A DNA stretch of 64,000 nt, from the NCBI GenBank assembly GCA_035547755.1, contig DASZUG010000027.1, forward strand, positions 1-64,000, read 5' to 3'. Both the position numbers and the translations under genes were made by a program. The stretch's first letter is position 1, and each line of letters begins with the position of its first letter. Positions 51,844-61,053 of this stretch are shown in pieces. The DNA is from Mesorhizobium_L sp035547755 (GTDB lineage: Bacteria; Pseudomonadota; Alphaproteobacteria; Rhizobiales; Rhizobiaceae). Under the pieces are notes generated by a model that was not told the origin of the DNA, made no database searches, and saw nothing but the letters and a program-made list of their open reading frames with translations.

Positions 51844-52962
51844 ATGCGTGTAGTTCTGGAACGCTCAAACCTCTTGAAGTCGCTCAACCACGTTCACAGG
51901 GTTGTGGAACGGCGCAACACAATCCCCATTCTCTCCAACGTGCTGCTCGCGGCCGACGGCGCAAGCCTCGAACTCAAGGCGACCGACCTCGATCTGGAGA
52001 TCACGGAGGCAACGCCCGCTTCCGTAGAACAGGGCGGCGCGACGACCGTTCCGGCGCATCTTCTCTATGAAATCGTGCGCAAGCTGCCGGATGGCGCGGA
52101 GGTGATGCTGAAAACCGACGAGGACGGCAACGCCATGTCGGTCATTTCGGGGCGGTCGAGTTTCCGGCTGCAGTGCCTGCCGCAATCCGATTTCCCCGTT
52201 CTGTCGGCCGGTTCGTTTCCGAACATCTTCCGGCTCGATTCAACGGCGCTCAAGAGTCTTATCGAGAAGACCCAGTTCGCCATCTCGACCGAGGAGACCC
52301 GCTATTACCTGAACGGCATCTATCTTCATGCGCTCGACGCGGAAGGCAAGCTCAAGCTGAGGTCGGTTGCGACGGATGGCCACCGCCTGGCCCGAGCCGA
52401 GATCGAGGCGCCGGCAGGTTCGGAAGGGATGCCCGGCATCATCATCCCACGCAAGACCGTCGCCGAATTGCAAAAACTCGTCGACGATCCCGACGTGAAG
52501 GTCACGACCGAGCTTTCCGACACCAAGATCCGCTTTACGATCGGCAGCATCGTACTGACATCGAAGCTCATCGACGGAACTTTCCCCGATTATCAGCGCG
52601 TCATACCGACCGGCAACGACAAGAAGCTCCTCCTCGACAGGCAGAGTTTCTCTTCCGCTGTCGACCGCGTCTCCACCATCTCCTCCGAACGTGGTCGTGC
52701 GGTGAAGATGTCGATCGGCGACGGGCAATTGACATTGACGGTCAACAATCCGGATTCCGGCAGCGCCACCGAGGAACTCGCGGCCGACTACGATGCGGAC
52801 GCGATCGACATCGGCTTCAATGCCAAATATCTGCTCGACGTGGCGGCGCAGCTTTCCGGCGAGCAGGTGGAGTTCATGCTGGCCGATGCCGGCTCTCCAA
52901 CGCTCATCCGGGACACCGCCGACCAGAACACGCTCTATGTCCTGATGCCGATGCGCGTCTGA
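51844..52962 (+). CDS. dnaN: DNA polymerase III beta sliding clamp
   Basis: 372 aa, three topologically equal domains. It starts MRVVLERSNLLKSLNHVHRVVERRNTIPIL and ends in TLYVLMPMRV, both highly conserved in DnaN, as is SVATDGHRLA-type segment (SVATDGHRLARAEI). It forms the ring clamped by the DnaX loader. The 198 bases between dnaA and dnaN include TTATCCCCA (51681-51689), one mismatch from a DnaA box. Confidence 0.97.
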   Translation: MRVVLERSNLLKSLNHVHRVVERRNTIPILSNVLLAADGASLELKATDLDLEITEATPASVEQGGATTVPAHLLYEIVRKLPDGAEVMLKTDEDGNAMSVISGRSSFRLQCLPQSDFPVLSAGSFPNIFRLDSTALKSLIEKTQFAISTEETRYYLNGIYLHALDAEGKLKLRSVATDGHRLARAEIEAPAGSEGMPGIIIPRKTVAELQKLVDDPDVKVTTELSDTKIRFTIGSIVLTSKLIDGTFPDYQRVIPTGNDKKLLLDRQSFSSAVDRVSTISSERGRAVKMSIGDGQLTLTVNNPDSGSATEELAADYDADAIDIGFNAKYLLDVAAQLSGEQVEFMLADAGSPTLIRDTADQNTLYVLMPMRV

Positions 52963-53046
52963 TTGCCCGGATGCATGCTTTCGGCGCGTGCGGCGGCGAT
53001 GGGCGCGGCAGCATGTTGAAAGCCATTCCAACATAGAGGGAAGGCC

Positions 53047-54213
53047 GTGGCGGACAGCGAGGCGAAAGAGAGAGACGCGCCGCAGCGGGTCCATCTTCGC
53101 CGGCTCTCCCTGATCAATTTCAGGAATTACAGGGTTCTTTCCGTCGATCTCGAGCCAGCCGCGATCGTTCTCACCGGCGACAATGGCGCCGGCAAGACCA
53201 ACCTCCTTGAGGCTGTTTCTCTGCTCAGCCCCGGCCGGGGGCTGAGACGCGCGAGCTATGGTGAAATCACCAGCAACGGAACGCAGGACGGCTTCGCTAT
53301 CCATGTCGCCATCGAGGGTCCGCATGGAGAGTGCGAAATCGGCACGGGAACGATGGGCCAGACCGGCGGCCCGGAGGGAGGGCGTCGTGTCCGCATCAAC
53401 GGCGCGCCGGCGAAATCGGCCGAGGATATGCTCGAATGGCTGCGCGTCGTCTGGCTCACGCCCGCGATGGATGCGCTTTTCACCGGCCCGGCCGGCGACC
53501 GCCGCCGCTTCCTCGACCGGCTGGTGCTGGCGATCGATCCGGCGCATGGAAAGCGCGCCCTCGATTACGAGAAGGCAATGCGCGGACGCAACCGCCTGCT
53601 GCAGGAGGATCGGCCTGATGGAAGCTGGCTGGATGCGATCGAGACGCAGATGGCGGAAACCGGCGTCGCCATCGCCGCGGCGCGCGCGGAGCTCGTAAAA
53701 TTGCTGCGCGAGATGATCGAGCGCCTGCCCTCGGACGGTCCTTTTCCGAAATCGGATATCACGATAGCGGGCGCCATCGAGGAGGCGATCGACGAGATGC
53801 CGGCCGTCGATCTCGAGGAATGGCTGCGGAAGGCCTTGCGGGAGGGGCGCATAAGGGATCGCGCCGCCGGCCGGACGCTGGAAGGGCCGCACCGCTCGGA
53901 CCTGATCATCCATCATCGGCCGAAGGCCATGCCCGCCGAACTCTGCTCGACCGGCGAGCAGAAAGCGCTGCTGGTCGGGCTGGTGCTTGCCCATGCGCGC
54001 CTTACGGGCGAACTGACGGGAATGGCGCCGATTCTCCTCCTCGACGAGATCGCCGCGCATCTCGACCAGCAGCGCAGGAGTGCGCTTTTCGCCATTCTCG
54101 AAGAGCTGAACTGCCAGGCCTTCATGACCGGAACGGAGCCCGCGCTCTTTTCAGCGCTTCAAGGAAGGGCGCAGTTTCTCGCCGTCGCCGGCGGCACCGT
54201 CGGTAAAGCATGA
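53047..54213 (+). CDS. recF: DNA replication and repair protein RecF
   Basis: 388 aa. SMC-like ATPase: Walker A GDNGAGKTN at 44-52 after LSLINFRNYR, the signature ELCSTGEQKALLVGLVLA, and Walker B ILLLDEIAAHLD. It binds gapped DNA with RecR and RecO to load RecA; recR is elsewhere in the window. The start is GTG at 53047 (GAGGGAAGGCC just upstream). Dense continuous spacing from dnaN suggests a shared transcript. Confidence 0.96.
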   Translation: MADSEAKERDAPQRVHLRRLSLINFRNYRVLSVDLEPAAIVLTGDNGAGKTNLLEAVSLLSPGRGLRRASYGEITSNGTQDGFAIHVAIEGPHGECEIGTGTMGQTGGPEGGRRVRINGAPAKSAEDMLEWLRVVWLTPAMDALFTGPAGDRRRFLDRLVLAIDPAHGKRALDYEKAMRGRNRLLQEDRPDGSWLDAIETQMAETGVAIAAARAELVKLLREMIERLPSDGPFPKSDITIAGAIEEAIDEMPAVDLEEWLRKALREGRIRDRAAGRTLEGPHRSDLIIHHRPKAMPAELCSTGEQKALLVGLVLAHARLTGELTGMAPILLLDEIAAHLDQQRRSALFAILEELNCQAFMTGTEPALFSALQGRAQFLAVAGGTVGKA

Positions 54214-54244
54214 CAGCCGGCGCCGGGATCACTATTTTCCTCCC

Positions 54245-55012
54245 ATGGATCAGCAATCACCCTTCCTCTCGGCCGAAGAACTCGAGCGCTATGCCCGTCA
54301 CATCGTGCTGCCGGAGATCGGCGGTCCCGGACAACAGCGCCTGAAAAAAGCGCGCGTCCTGATTGTGGGCGCAGGTGGGCTCGGCGCGCCTCTTCTCGCC
54401 TATCTCGCGGCGGCGGGCGTCGGCACGATGGGCATCATCGACGATGACACCGTCTCGCTTTCCAATCTTCAGCGCCAGATCATCCACGACACAGATTCAC
54501 TGGGGATGAAAAAAGTCGGGAGCGCGGCACAGGCGATCCGCCGCATCAATCCGCATGTGACGGTCGAGGAATACCCCTTGCGCCTCGATGCGGCCAACGC
54601 CGAAAGCGTTGTGGCGGCATACGATATCATGGCCGACGGTTCGGACAATTTTGCCACACGCTACGCCGTCGCCGATGCGTGCGCGATCCTGAAGCGACCG
54701 CTGGTGACGGCCGCGGTCGGCCGTTTCGACGGCACGCTGACCGTTCTCAAGCCCTATGAAACCGCGAAAGATGGCCGTCCGAACCCTTCCTACCGGGACC
54801 TTTTTCCGGAAGAGCCGCCAGAAGGGCTGGTGCCGAGTTGCGCGGAGGCTGGCATTCTAGGGGCGCTGACAGGGGTGATGGGTACGCTCATGGCGATGGA
54901 GGTCATCAAGCTCATTGCCGGCGTCGGCGAGCCGTTGATCGGCCGCCTGCTGATGTATGACGCGCTCGGAGCGCGGTTTGAAACGATCAGCTATGCGGCA
55001 AGGGCTCGATAG
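54245..55012 (+). CDS. moeB: HesA/MoeB/ThiF-family E1-like adenylyltransferase
   Basis: 255 aa. Nucleotide-binding GAGGLG at 42-47, D66-type segment IIDDDTVSLSNLQRQ, and the active cysteine C199 in VPSCAEAGILG. The zinc-binding CxxC pairs of E. coli MoeB are absent: the first is replaced by PSYRDLFPEEPP, and no second pair occurs near the C-terminus. MoeB adenylates MoaD for molybdopterin synthesis; ThiF does the same with ThiS. No moaD or thi gene is nearby, so the exact sulfur-carrier partner is uncertain. Confidence 0.88.
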   Translation: MDQQSPFLSAEELERYARHIVLPEIGGPGQQRLKKARVLIVGAGGLGAPLLAYLAAAGVGTMGIIDDDTVSLSNLQRQIIHDTDSLGMKKVGSAAQAIRRINPHVTVEEYPLRLDAANAESVVAAYDIMADGSDNFATRYAVADACAILKRPLVTAAVGRFDGTLTVLKPYETAKDGRPNPSYRDLFPEEPPEGLVPSCAEAGILGALTGVMGTLMAMEVIKLIAGVGEPLIGRLLMYDALGARFETISYAARAR

Positions 55013-55022
55013 AGCCCAATGA

Positions 55023-56027
55023 TCAGACCTTATTCGGCAACACCCGGTCAGGCGGGCGATGGCCGTCGAAAAAGGCGCGGATGTTGATGATGACCTTCTC
55101 ACCCATATCGGTCCGACCCTCGATGGTCGCCGATCCCATGTGCGGCAGGAGAACCACCTTGCCCTTGGCGGCCAATTTCAAGAGGCGCGGATTGACGGCC
55201 GGTTCCTTCTCGAACACGTCGAGCGCCGCACCGGCCAGCTTTCCGTCCTGGATCAATTGCGCCAGTGCATCCTCGTCGATGATCTCGCCGCGGGCGGTGT
55301 TGACGATATGGGCCGTCGGCTGCATCAGCGCGAGACGGCGAGCCGAAAGCAGGTGAAACGTCGCCGGCGTCGAGGGGCAATTGGTCGAAATGATGTCCAT
55401 CCTGGCCAGCATCTGGTCGAGGCTTTCCCAATAGGTCGCTTCCAGATCGTCCTCCAGGTCGGGCGCGACGCGGTGCCTGTTGTGGTAATGGATGGACAGG
55501 CCAAAGGCCTTGGCGCGGCGGGCCACGGCGGTGCCTATGCGACCCATGCCGACAATGCCGAGGCGCTTGCCCCAGATGCGACGCCCGAGCATCCATGTCG
55601 GGGACCAGCCGGCCCATTTGCCCTCGTCCTTGAGCAGGATGCCCGCGCCTTCCGTCAACCGCCGGGGTACGGCGAGGATCAAGGCCATGGTCATGTCGGC
55701 CGTATCCTCGGTCAGCACGTTCGGCGTGTTGGTGACGACGATGCCTTTCTGGGCGGCCGCGGCGACATCGATATTGTTCACGCCATTGCCGAAATTGGCG
55801 ATCAATTTGAGGTCGGGGCTCGCCTGCGCGATGACCGCGGCATCGATCCGGTCCGTCACCGTCGGCACGATCACGTCCGCCTCGCCCACCGCCTTGACGA
55901 GGTCGGATTGGCTCATCGGCCGGTCGTCGAGATTGAGGCGCGCATCGAAGAGTTCACGCATGCGCGTTTCGATCGCATCCGGAAGCTTGCGCATGATGAC
56001 CACAACGGGCTTCTTCCTGGCGGCCAT
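55023..56027 (-). CDS. D-2-hydroxyacid dehydrogenase (D-glycerate dehydrogenase-like)
   Basis: 334 aa from MAARKKPVVV. NAD-binding GIVGMGRIG, catalytic Arg in NTARGEIIDE, Glu in DVFEKEP and His in LLPHMGSAT. The central substrate segment NFGNGVNNIDV and the LEDDLEATYWESLDQM stretch fit the glycerate/glyoxylate reductase group of this order. A longer frame from 56081 adds 18 residues without similarity. It is convergent with moeB, with only 10 bases between stops, and divergent from the SH3 gene. Confidence 0.9.
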   Translation of the reverse strand: MAARKKPVVVIMRKLPDAIETRMRELFDARLNLDDRPMSQSDLVKAVGEADVIVPTVTDRIDAAVIAQASPDLKLIANFGNGVNNIDVAAAAQKGIVVTNTPNVLTEDTADMTMALILAVPRRLTEGAGILLKDEGKWAGWSPTWMLGRRIWGKRLGIVGMGRIGTAVARRAKAFGLSIHYHNRHRVAPDLEDDLEATYWESLDQMLARMDIISTNCPSTPATFHLLSARRLALMQPTAHIVNTARGEIIDEDALAQLIQDGKLAGAALDVFEKEPAVNPRLLKLAAKGKVVLLPHMGSATIEGRTDMGEKVIINIRAFFDGHRPPDRVLPNKV

Positions 56028-56196
56028 AGTTTCCTCGAATCCGGGTCCTGTTGAGACCTCTTTAACCAAGACAAGCGACACTTTGAAAAGTGTTTCGGGC
56101 CCGCTTCCTCTCTAACAAGACGAGCCCGCCGTGACAAAGAAAAAGGGCGCATGACGTGAGGCTCGCGCCGCGGTCCGCGTTCCGGGGAAACGAAAA

Positions 56197-56763
56197 TTGT
56201 CTACTTCTGTCTATTTCCGTAGAGTTTTATGCGTGGCGCTCTTGGGCGCCGCCTTTGCTATCCCGGCCATACGGACCATGCATGGCGGCGCTTCAGCCGC
56301 GCCGCCGCCCGGCGCGACGCTGGGGCCGAGCGGATTGCCTTTGCCGCGCTTCGTCAGCCTCAAGGCGGATCGGGTGAATGTACGCGTCGGGCCCTCGACG
56401 TCCTACCCGGTCGACTGGCTCTACATGAAGGAAGGCCTGCCGGTCGAAATCCTGCAGGAATATGACACCTGGCGGAAGATCCGCGATTCGGACGGCACGG
56501 AAGGCTGGGTGAACAAGATTCTTCTTTCCGGACGCCGCACTGGCATCGTCACGCCCTGGCAGAAGGGCAAGAGCGTTGAAATCCCGCTGAGAGCCGATCC
56601 CAGCAAGGATGCACACGCCGTGGCATTCCTGCAGCCGGGCATTATCGGGCAGATCCGGTCCTGCAACGGCACCTGGTGCGAAATGAGCTTTTCCGGCCAT
56701 CGTGGCTGGATAAACCAGAATATGGTCTGGGGCGCCTATCCCGGCGAACTGTTCAAGGAATGA
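56197..56763 (+). CDS. Exported bacterial SH3-domain protein
   Basis: 188 aa from TTG 56197 (no in-frame ATG precedes the hydrophobic leader VLCVALLGAAFAIPAI). A signal peptide of about 40 residues, then two SH3-like units: ADRVNVRVGPSTSYPVDW...WRKIRDSDGTEGWVNKILLSG and VEIPLRADPSK...GTWCEMSFSGHRGWINQNMVWG. The second contains a cysteine pair (SCNGTWC). Such proteins bind peptidoglycan peptides or other periplasmic ligands. It is a single gene of unknown partner, upstream of irr. Confidence 0.88.
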   Translation: MSTSVYFRRVLCVALLGAAFAIPAIRTMHGGASAAPPPGATLGPSGLPLPRFVSLKADRVNVRVGPSTSYPVDWLYMKEGLPVEILQEYDTWRKIRDSDGTEGWVNKILLSGRRTGIVTPWQKGKSVEIPLRADPSKDAHAVAFLQPGIIGQIRSCNGTWCEMSFSGHRGWINQNMVWGAYPGELFKE

Positions 56764-56823
56764 GACCGTAAAGACGGCTTCGCAGCAGCGGCCGGGCGGC
56801 CTCGCCGCAATGTCCAGAAAGGA

Positions 56824-57258
56824 CTAAACCTTCCTGGCGCGCACCCTGACAACGATGTCCACGTTCACAATCTCCATGCCTTCGGGTGGTTCCGGCAGGT
56901 TGACGACCGAAACCGGACCATCGACGGCATCGATATCGACGAGCCTGTTTTCATCCTCGATGAAGAAATGATGGTGGTCCGACGTGTTGGTGTCGAAATA
57001 GGTTTTCGACCCCTCGACTGCCAGCGAACGCAGCAATCCGGCGTCGGTGAACTGATGCAGCGTGTTGTAGACCGTCGCCAGCGAGACCGGCACGCCGGCG
57101 GCCTCGGCCTCCTCATGCAGATCCTCGGCGGAAAGATGGCGGTCGCCCTGAGCGAAAAGGAGGCGGGCAAGAGCAATCCTCTGCCGAGTCGGCCTCAGGC
57201 CGACATGGCGGACCCTTTCCTCAGCATTTTCCACAACAATGCGCGTATTCGTGTCCAT
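56824..57258 (-). CDS. irr: Iron response regulator Irr (Fur family)
   Basis: 144 aa. Winged helix with HVGLRPTRQRIALARLLF and LATVYNTLHQFTDAGLLRSL, then the histidine-rich SDHHHFF that is the heme/metal site typical of Irr rather than Fur. The Cys-Pro heme-regulatory motif of Bradyrhizobium Irr is absent, as in most of this order. Irr represses heme and iron-consuming genes under iron limitation and is degraded in the presence of heme. It is divergent from fabA; the 239-base gap is shared. Confidence 0.95.
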   Translation of the reverse strand: MDTNTRIVVENAEERVRHVGLRPTRQRIALARLLFAQGDRHLSAEDLHEEAEAAGVPVSLATVYNTLHQFTDAGLLRSLAVEGSKTYFDTNTSDHHHFFIEDENRLVDIDAVDGPVSVVNLPEPPEGMEIVNVDIVVRVRARKV

Positions 57259-57497
57259 GGCCTCTCCGGCCTCTTGCCTTCGTGAGCGATGCCGATAGTT
57301 TATGCCGGATCAAAAGCGATCACTCTAAATCCGGACAATTTCACTCGATATATTCCGTACACGCGCAAGGATCAAGAGCGGCACATTGACCGCCAAGCCG
57401 TCGCACGATAAGCGCAATCGGCATTTCCTCCTGGAAACAGACTGTGATAGGGAACCGCTGTGGCATCACATTCCACGGGCCATTGGATCGGAGCAGC

Positions 57498-58016
57498 ATG
57501 ATACCGGGCGCCAAATCCAGTTACGACTATGAGGACCTGCTGGCCTGCGCCCGTGGGGAACTGTTCGGGCCAGGCAACGCGCAATTGCCCGCTCCTCCGA
57601 TGCTGATGTTCGACCGCATCACGGAAATCAGCGAGACCGGCGGCGAATTCGACAAGGGATTCGTCCGCGCCGAACTCGACATCAAGCCCGACCTCTGGTT
57701 CTTCGCCTGCCATTTCATCGGCAATCCCGTCATGCCTGGCTGTCTCGGCCTCGATGCGCTTTGGCAGATGACCGGCTTTTTCCTCGGCTGGCTCGGCGAA
57801 CCCGGCAAAGGCATGGCGCTCTCGACCGGAGAGGTGAAGTTCAAGGGCATGGTGACGCCTGCTACCAAGAAAGTCGAATATGGGGTCGACTTCAAGCGTG
57901 TCATGCGCGGCAGGCTGGTGCTCGGCATCGGCGATGGCTGGCTCAAGGCGGACGGCGATCCCATATACAAGGCAACCGACCTGAGGGTGGGACTTGCCAA
58001 GCAGGATGCGGCCTAG
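57498..58016 (+). CDS. fabA: 3-hydroxydecanoyl-[ACP] dehydratase/isomerase FabA
   Basis: 172 aa from MIPGAKSSYDY (GGAGCAGC just upstream), the usual FabA length. The active site histidine 72 (FACHFIGNPVMPG) and aspartate 86 (GLDALWQM) are present. It dehydrates 3-hydroxydecanoyl-ACP and isomerises trans-2 to cis-3-decenoyl-ACP, starting unsaturated fatty acid synthesis. A TTGACC-N15-GATAAG pair at 57386-57412 could be its promoter. First of the fabA-fabB-fabI operon. Confidence 0.97.
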   Translation: MIPGAKSSYDYEDLLACARGELFGPGNAQLPAPPMLMFDRITEISETGGEFDKGFVRAELDIKPDLWFFACHFIGNPVMPGCLGLDALWQMTGFFLGWLGEPGKGMALSTGEVKFKGMVTPATKKVEYGVDFKRVMRGRLVLGIGDGWLKADGDPIYKATDLRVGLAKQDAA

Positions 58017-58048
58017 AGTTACCGGCCCGACCGACAAGGGAGCACGTG

Positions 58049-59269
58049 ATGAGACGGGTGGTTGTCACCGGCATGGGGATCGTGTCCTCGATCGGCAACA
58101 ATGCGCAGGAGGTCCAGGCTTCGCTTCATGATGCCCGCTCCGGCATAAGCTTTTCGGAAGAGTTCGCCGATCATGGATTCCGTTGCCAGGTATGGGCCCG
58201 GCCGACGCTCGACCCGACAGATATGGTCGATCGCCGCGCCATGCGCTTCCTGTCGAAGGGCGGCGCATGGAACCATGTCGCGATGCTGCAGGCGATCAGC
58301 GACGCCCGCCTGGAAGAAAACGAAATCACGAACGACCGCACCGGCATCATCATGGGTTCCGGCGGACCATCGACCAGCACCATCGTGGCTGCCGCGGATA
58401 CGACACGGCAGAACAAGAGCCCGAAGCGAATCGGCCCGTTTGCCGTGCCGAAGGCAATGTCATCCACGGCTTCGGCAACGCTCGCCACGTGGTTCAAGAT
58501 CCATGGCGTGAACTATTCCATCACATCCGCCTGCTCGACTTCGGCGCACTGCATCGGCAATGCCTATGAACTGATCCAGTTCGGCAAGCAGGACAGGGTG
58601 TTCGCGGGCGGCCATGAAGAGCTGGACTGGACCATGTCCAACCTGTTCGACGCGATGGGAGCCATGTCGAGCAAATTCAACGACCGCCCCGCCGAAGCCT
58701 CCCGCGCCTATGACATCGATCGCGACGGCTTCGTCATCGCCGGCGGCGCCGGCGTGCTGGTGCTCGAGGAACTCGAGGTCGCGAAGGCGCGCGGCGCCAA
58801 GATCTATGCGGAGGTCATCGGCTACGGGGCGACTTCGGATGGATATGACATGGTCGCGCCTTCCGGCGAAGGAGCGGTACGCTGCATGCGGCAGGCACTG
58901 GCGACCGTCGCGGAGCCCATCGATTATATCAACACCCACGGGACATCGACGCCAGTCGGCGATTCGCGCGAGATGAACGCGATCCGCGAGGTGTTCGGGG
59001 AGAAACTACCCTACATTACATCGACCAAATCGCTCACCGGCCATTCGCTAGGCGCCGCGGGCGTACACGAGTCGATCTATTCCATTCTGATGATGCAAGG
59101 CGATTTCATCGGCAAAAGCGCGCATATCGCAACGCTCGATCCCGAATTCGAAGGAATGCCTGTTGTTCTTGAGCGTATCGATAAGGCGAAGATCGACACT
59201 GTCCTGTCCAATTCGTTCGGCTTCGGGGGAACGAACGCGACTCTCGTTTTCCAACGCTATCGGGCCTAG
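58049..59269 (+). CDS. fabB: 3-oxoacyl-[ACP] synthase I FabB
   Basis: 406 aa from MRRVVVTGMGIVSSIG. Cys-His-His triad: Cys 162 in TSACSTSAH, His 297 in NTHGTSTPVGD and His 332 in LTGHSLGAAG. It extends the cis-3-decenoyl-ACP made by FabA and is essential for unsaturated fatty acid synthesis in the FabA pathway. It starts 33 bases after fabA in the same operon. Confidence 0.97.
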   Translation: MRRVVVTGMGIVSSIGNNAQEVQASLHDARSGISFSEEFADHGFRCQVWARPTLDPTDMVDRRAMRFLSKGGAWNHVAMLQAISDARLEENEITNDRTGIIMGSGGPSTSTIVAAADTTRQNKSPKRIGPFAVPKAMSSTASATLATWFKIHGVNYSITSACSTSAHCIGNAYELIQFGKQDRVFAGGHEELDWTMSNLFDAMGAMSSKFNDRPAEASRAYDIDRDGFVIAGGAGVLVLEELEVAKARGAKIYAEVIGYGATSDGYDMVAPSGEGAVRCMRQALATVAEPIDYINTHGTSTPVGDSREMNAIREVFGEKLPYITSTKSLTGHSLGAAGVHESIYSILMMQGDFIGKSAHIATLDPEFEGMPVVLERIDKAKIDTVLSNSFGFGGTNATLVFQRYRA

Positions 59270-59380
59270 CCTGAAAGCGGTTCCACCATTTTCCGCACCG
59301 GGGGTGCGTCTGGGCGATTTCCGCATGGAAGAGAAGCGGAGATCAAGCCGGGAGGCCCCCGTGCCTCAGGGGACATATCC

Positions 59381-60190
59381 ATGAGCGAACTAATGAAGGG
59401 AAAGCGCGGCCTCGTCATGGGCGTCGCCAACGATCACTCGATCGCCTGGGGCATCGCCCAGCGGCTCGCGGCAAACGGTGCGGAACTCGCCCTCACCTAT
59501 CAGGGCGACGCCTTCGGCCGGCGTGTAAAGCCCCTTGCGGAAAAGCTCGGCGCCAAGCTCGTGCTGCCTTGCGATGTCGAGGACAGCGCCTCCATCGCAG
59601 CGGTTTTCCAGGAATTAAAGGCGGCATGGGACGGCATCGATTTCCTCGTCCATGCGATCGGCTTTTCGGACAAGAACGAGTTGAAGGGGCTATATGCCGA
59701 CACAAGCCAGGAAAACTTCATCCGCACGATGGTGATCTCCTGCTACTCCTTTACCGAGGTGGCGCGTCATGCCGCGGCGCTGATGCGCGGGCCGGGCGCC
59801 ATGGTCACGCTGACCTATGCCGGATCCGTTCGCGTCATGCCGAATTACAATGTCATGGGGGTCGCCAAGGCGGCGCTTGAAGCAAGCGTTCGCTATCTCG
59901 CCAATGATTACGGGCCACGCGGCATCCGGATCAACGGGATTTCCGCCGGCCCGGTCCGCACGCTCGCAGGCGCCGGCATATCCGATGCACGGCACATGTT
60001 TTCCTACCAGCAGCGCAACTCGCCGCTCAGGAGGACCGTAAGCATCGACGAGGTGGGAGGATCGGCGCTTTATCTCCTGTCCGATCTTTCCTCCGGGGTT
60101 ACGGGCGAAATCCATTATGTGGATTCCGGCTATCACATCGTCTCGATGCCGACGCTGGAAGAGCTGAAAAGCTTCGACGAGGAGAAGTAA
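59381..60190 (+). CDS. fabI: Enoyl-[ACP] reductase (NADH) FabI
   Basis: 269 aa. Short-chain dehydrogenase fold: GVANDHSIAWGIAQRLA as the cofactor motif; catalytic Tyr 156 and Lys 163 in PNYNVMGVAKAALE (Y-x6-K, the FabI spacing), and the substrate-binding SGPVRTLAGAGI segment. It performs the final NADH-dependent reduction of each elongation cycle and is the triclosan target in many bacteria. Last of the fabA-fabB-fabI run, 112 bases after fabB. Confidence 0.97.
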   Translation: MSELMKGKRGLVMGVANDHSIAWGIAQRLAANGAELALTYQGDAFGRRVKPLAEKLGAKLVLPCDVEDSASIAAVFQELKAAWDGIDFLVHAIGFSDKNELKGLYADTSQENFIRTMVISCYSFTEVARHAAALMRGPGAMVTLTYAGSVRVMPNYNVMGVAKAALEASVRYLANDYGPRGIRINGISAGPVRTLAGAGISDARHMFSYQQRNSPLRRTVSIDEVGGSALYLLSDLSSGVTGEIHYVDSGYHIVSMPTLEELKSFDEEK

Positions 60191-60327
60191 TTCCTCTGCG
60201 GCACGTCGCTTGGAAGAGGATTTCCGCCACAATCTTAGCCTGATATTGCCATCGCCCGATCGAATATGGCTTGGCTGATATGGCGTGCTCCCGGCACGAT
60301 CTCGATGGTCCGACACGTCTTCTATTT

Positions 60328-60645
60328 TCAGACGTGCGGCACTGGCTCGCCAAGTGGCTGCACCGCCAAACGCAGACCCATTGTGCGCAGGACAGCATTC
60401 AGGCTGCGCAGTTCCGGGTTTCCCTTCTCCGAAAGGGTACGATAGAGTTGTGTGGGGTTCAGTTCGGCCGACTTGGCGATGGCGGGCACGCCGCCGAACG
60501 CCTTTGCCATTTGCCGGAGCGTCACCAGCAGTTCGCCCTGGTCGCCATCGGCAAGGATCGCATCGAGCGTCGCGGCCGCTGTCGCCGGATCGTCGCGGAA
60601 CAAATCAGCTATTGCGTCGTCATGACTACGGTCTTTCATCGTCAT
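60328..60645 (-). CDS. Addiction-module antidote protein, HigA-like
   Basis: 105 aa from MTMKDRSHDDAIADL. It resembles the small antidote family with a C-terminal Cro-type helix-turn-helix (GGVPAIAKSAELNPTQLYRTLSEKGNPELRSLNAVL; segments GVPAIAKSAELN and LYRTLSEKG). The N-terminal half (DDPATAAATLDAILADGDQGELLVTLRQMAKAFGG) is characteristic. It follows the toxin gene by seven bases; toxin-first order is typical of this HigBA-like type. It should neutralise the toxin and repress the operon. Confidence 0.9.
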   Translation of the reverse strand: MTMKDRSHDDAIADLFRDDPATAAATLDAILADGDQGELLVTLRQMAKAFGGVPAIAKSAELNPTQLYRTLSEKGNPELRSLNAVLRTMGLRLAVQPLGEPVPHV

Positions 60646-60652
60646 TACTCCT

Positions 60653-60976
60653 TCAATCAGTACGGCTTTGCCAGTCGCGCCAACAGGCGCATGCCCGCCC
60701 AATGTCGGCGTCCTGTGTTCGCTTGGTGCCGCCGCACAAGAGCAACATCACCGTCCTGCCCGACCGGGCGTAATAAATGCGGTAGCCAGGACCGACATCA
60801 ACGCGCAGTTCGTGGACACCCTCGCGAAGCGGCTTGAAATCACCGAAGTTTCCCTGCTCAAGCCGGTTCAGACGTCGGATAATCGCCGCCTTGGCTTGCA
60901 CGTCGCGAAGTTTGCGCAGCCAAGCGGCAATCAGGTCTTCGCCGTCACGCGTGAGGTAGTGCCGTACATCGAACAT
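60653..60976 (-). CDS. RelE/ParE-fold toxin of a HigBA-like module
   Basis: 107 aa. The compact fold is visible: LRKLRDVQAKAAIIRRLNRLEQGNFGDFKPLREGVHELRVDVGPGYRIYY (parts AAIIRRLNRLEQGNFGD, GVHELRVDVGPGYRIYYA), then the C-terminal LLLCGGTKRTQDADI with the basic GGTKRTQ motif. This is the addiction-module killer family (ribosome-dependent mRNA cleavage in studied members). It is first in a two-gene unit with the antidote and is intact. It lies between fabI and an rRNA methyltransferase gene. Confidence 0.92.
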   Translation of the reverse strand: MFDVRHYLTRDGEDLIAAWLRKLRDVQAKAAIIRRLNRLEQGNFGDFKPLREGVHELRVDVGPGYRIYYARSGRTVMLLLCGGTKRTQDADIGRACACWRDWQSRTD

Positions 60977-61053
60977 ATAGGCGATATTCGTTTAAAAACG
61001 AATTTTTTGCAAGCCTCATCCAAATCTGGGAAGTGGCATCGGTGCGATATGCT

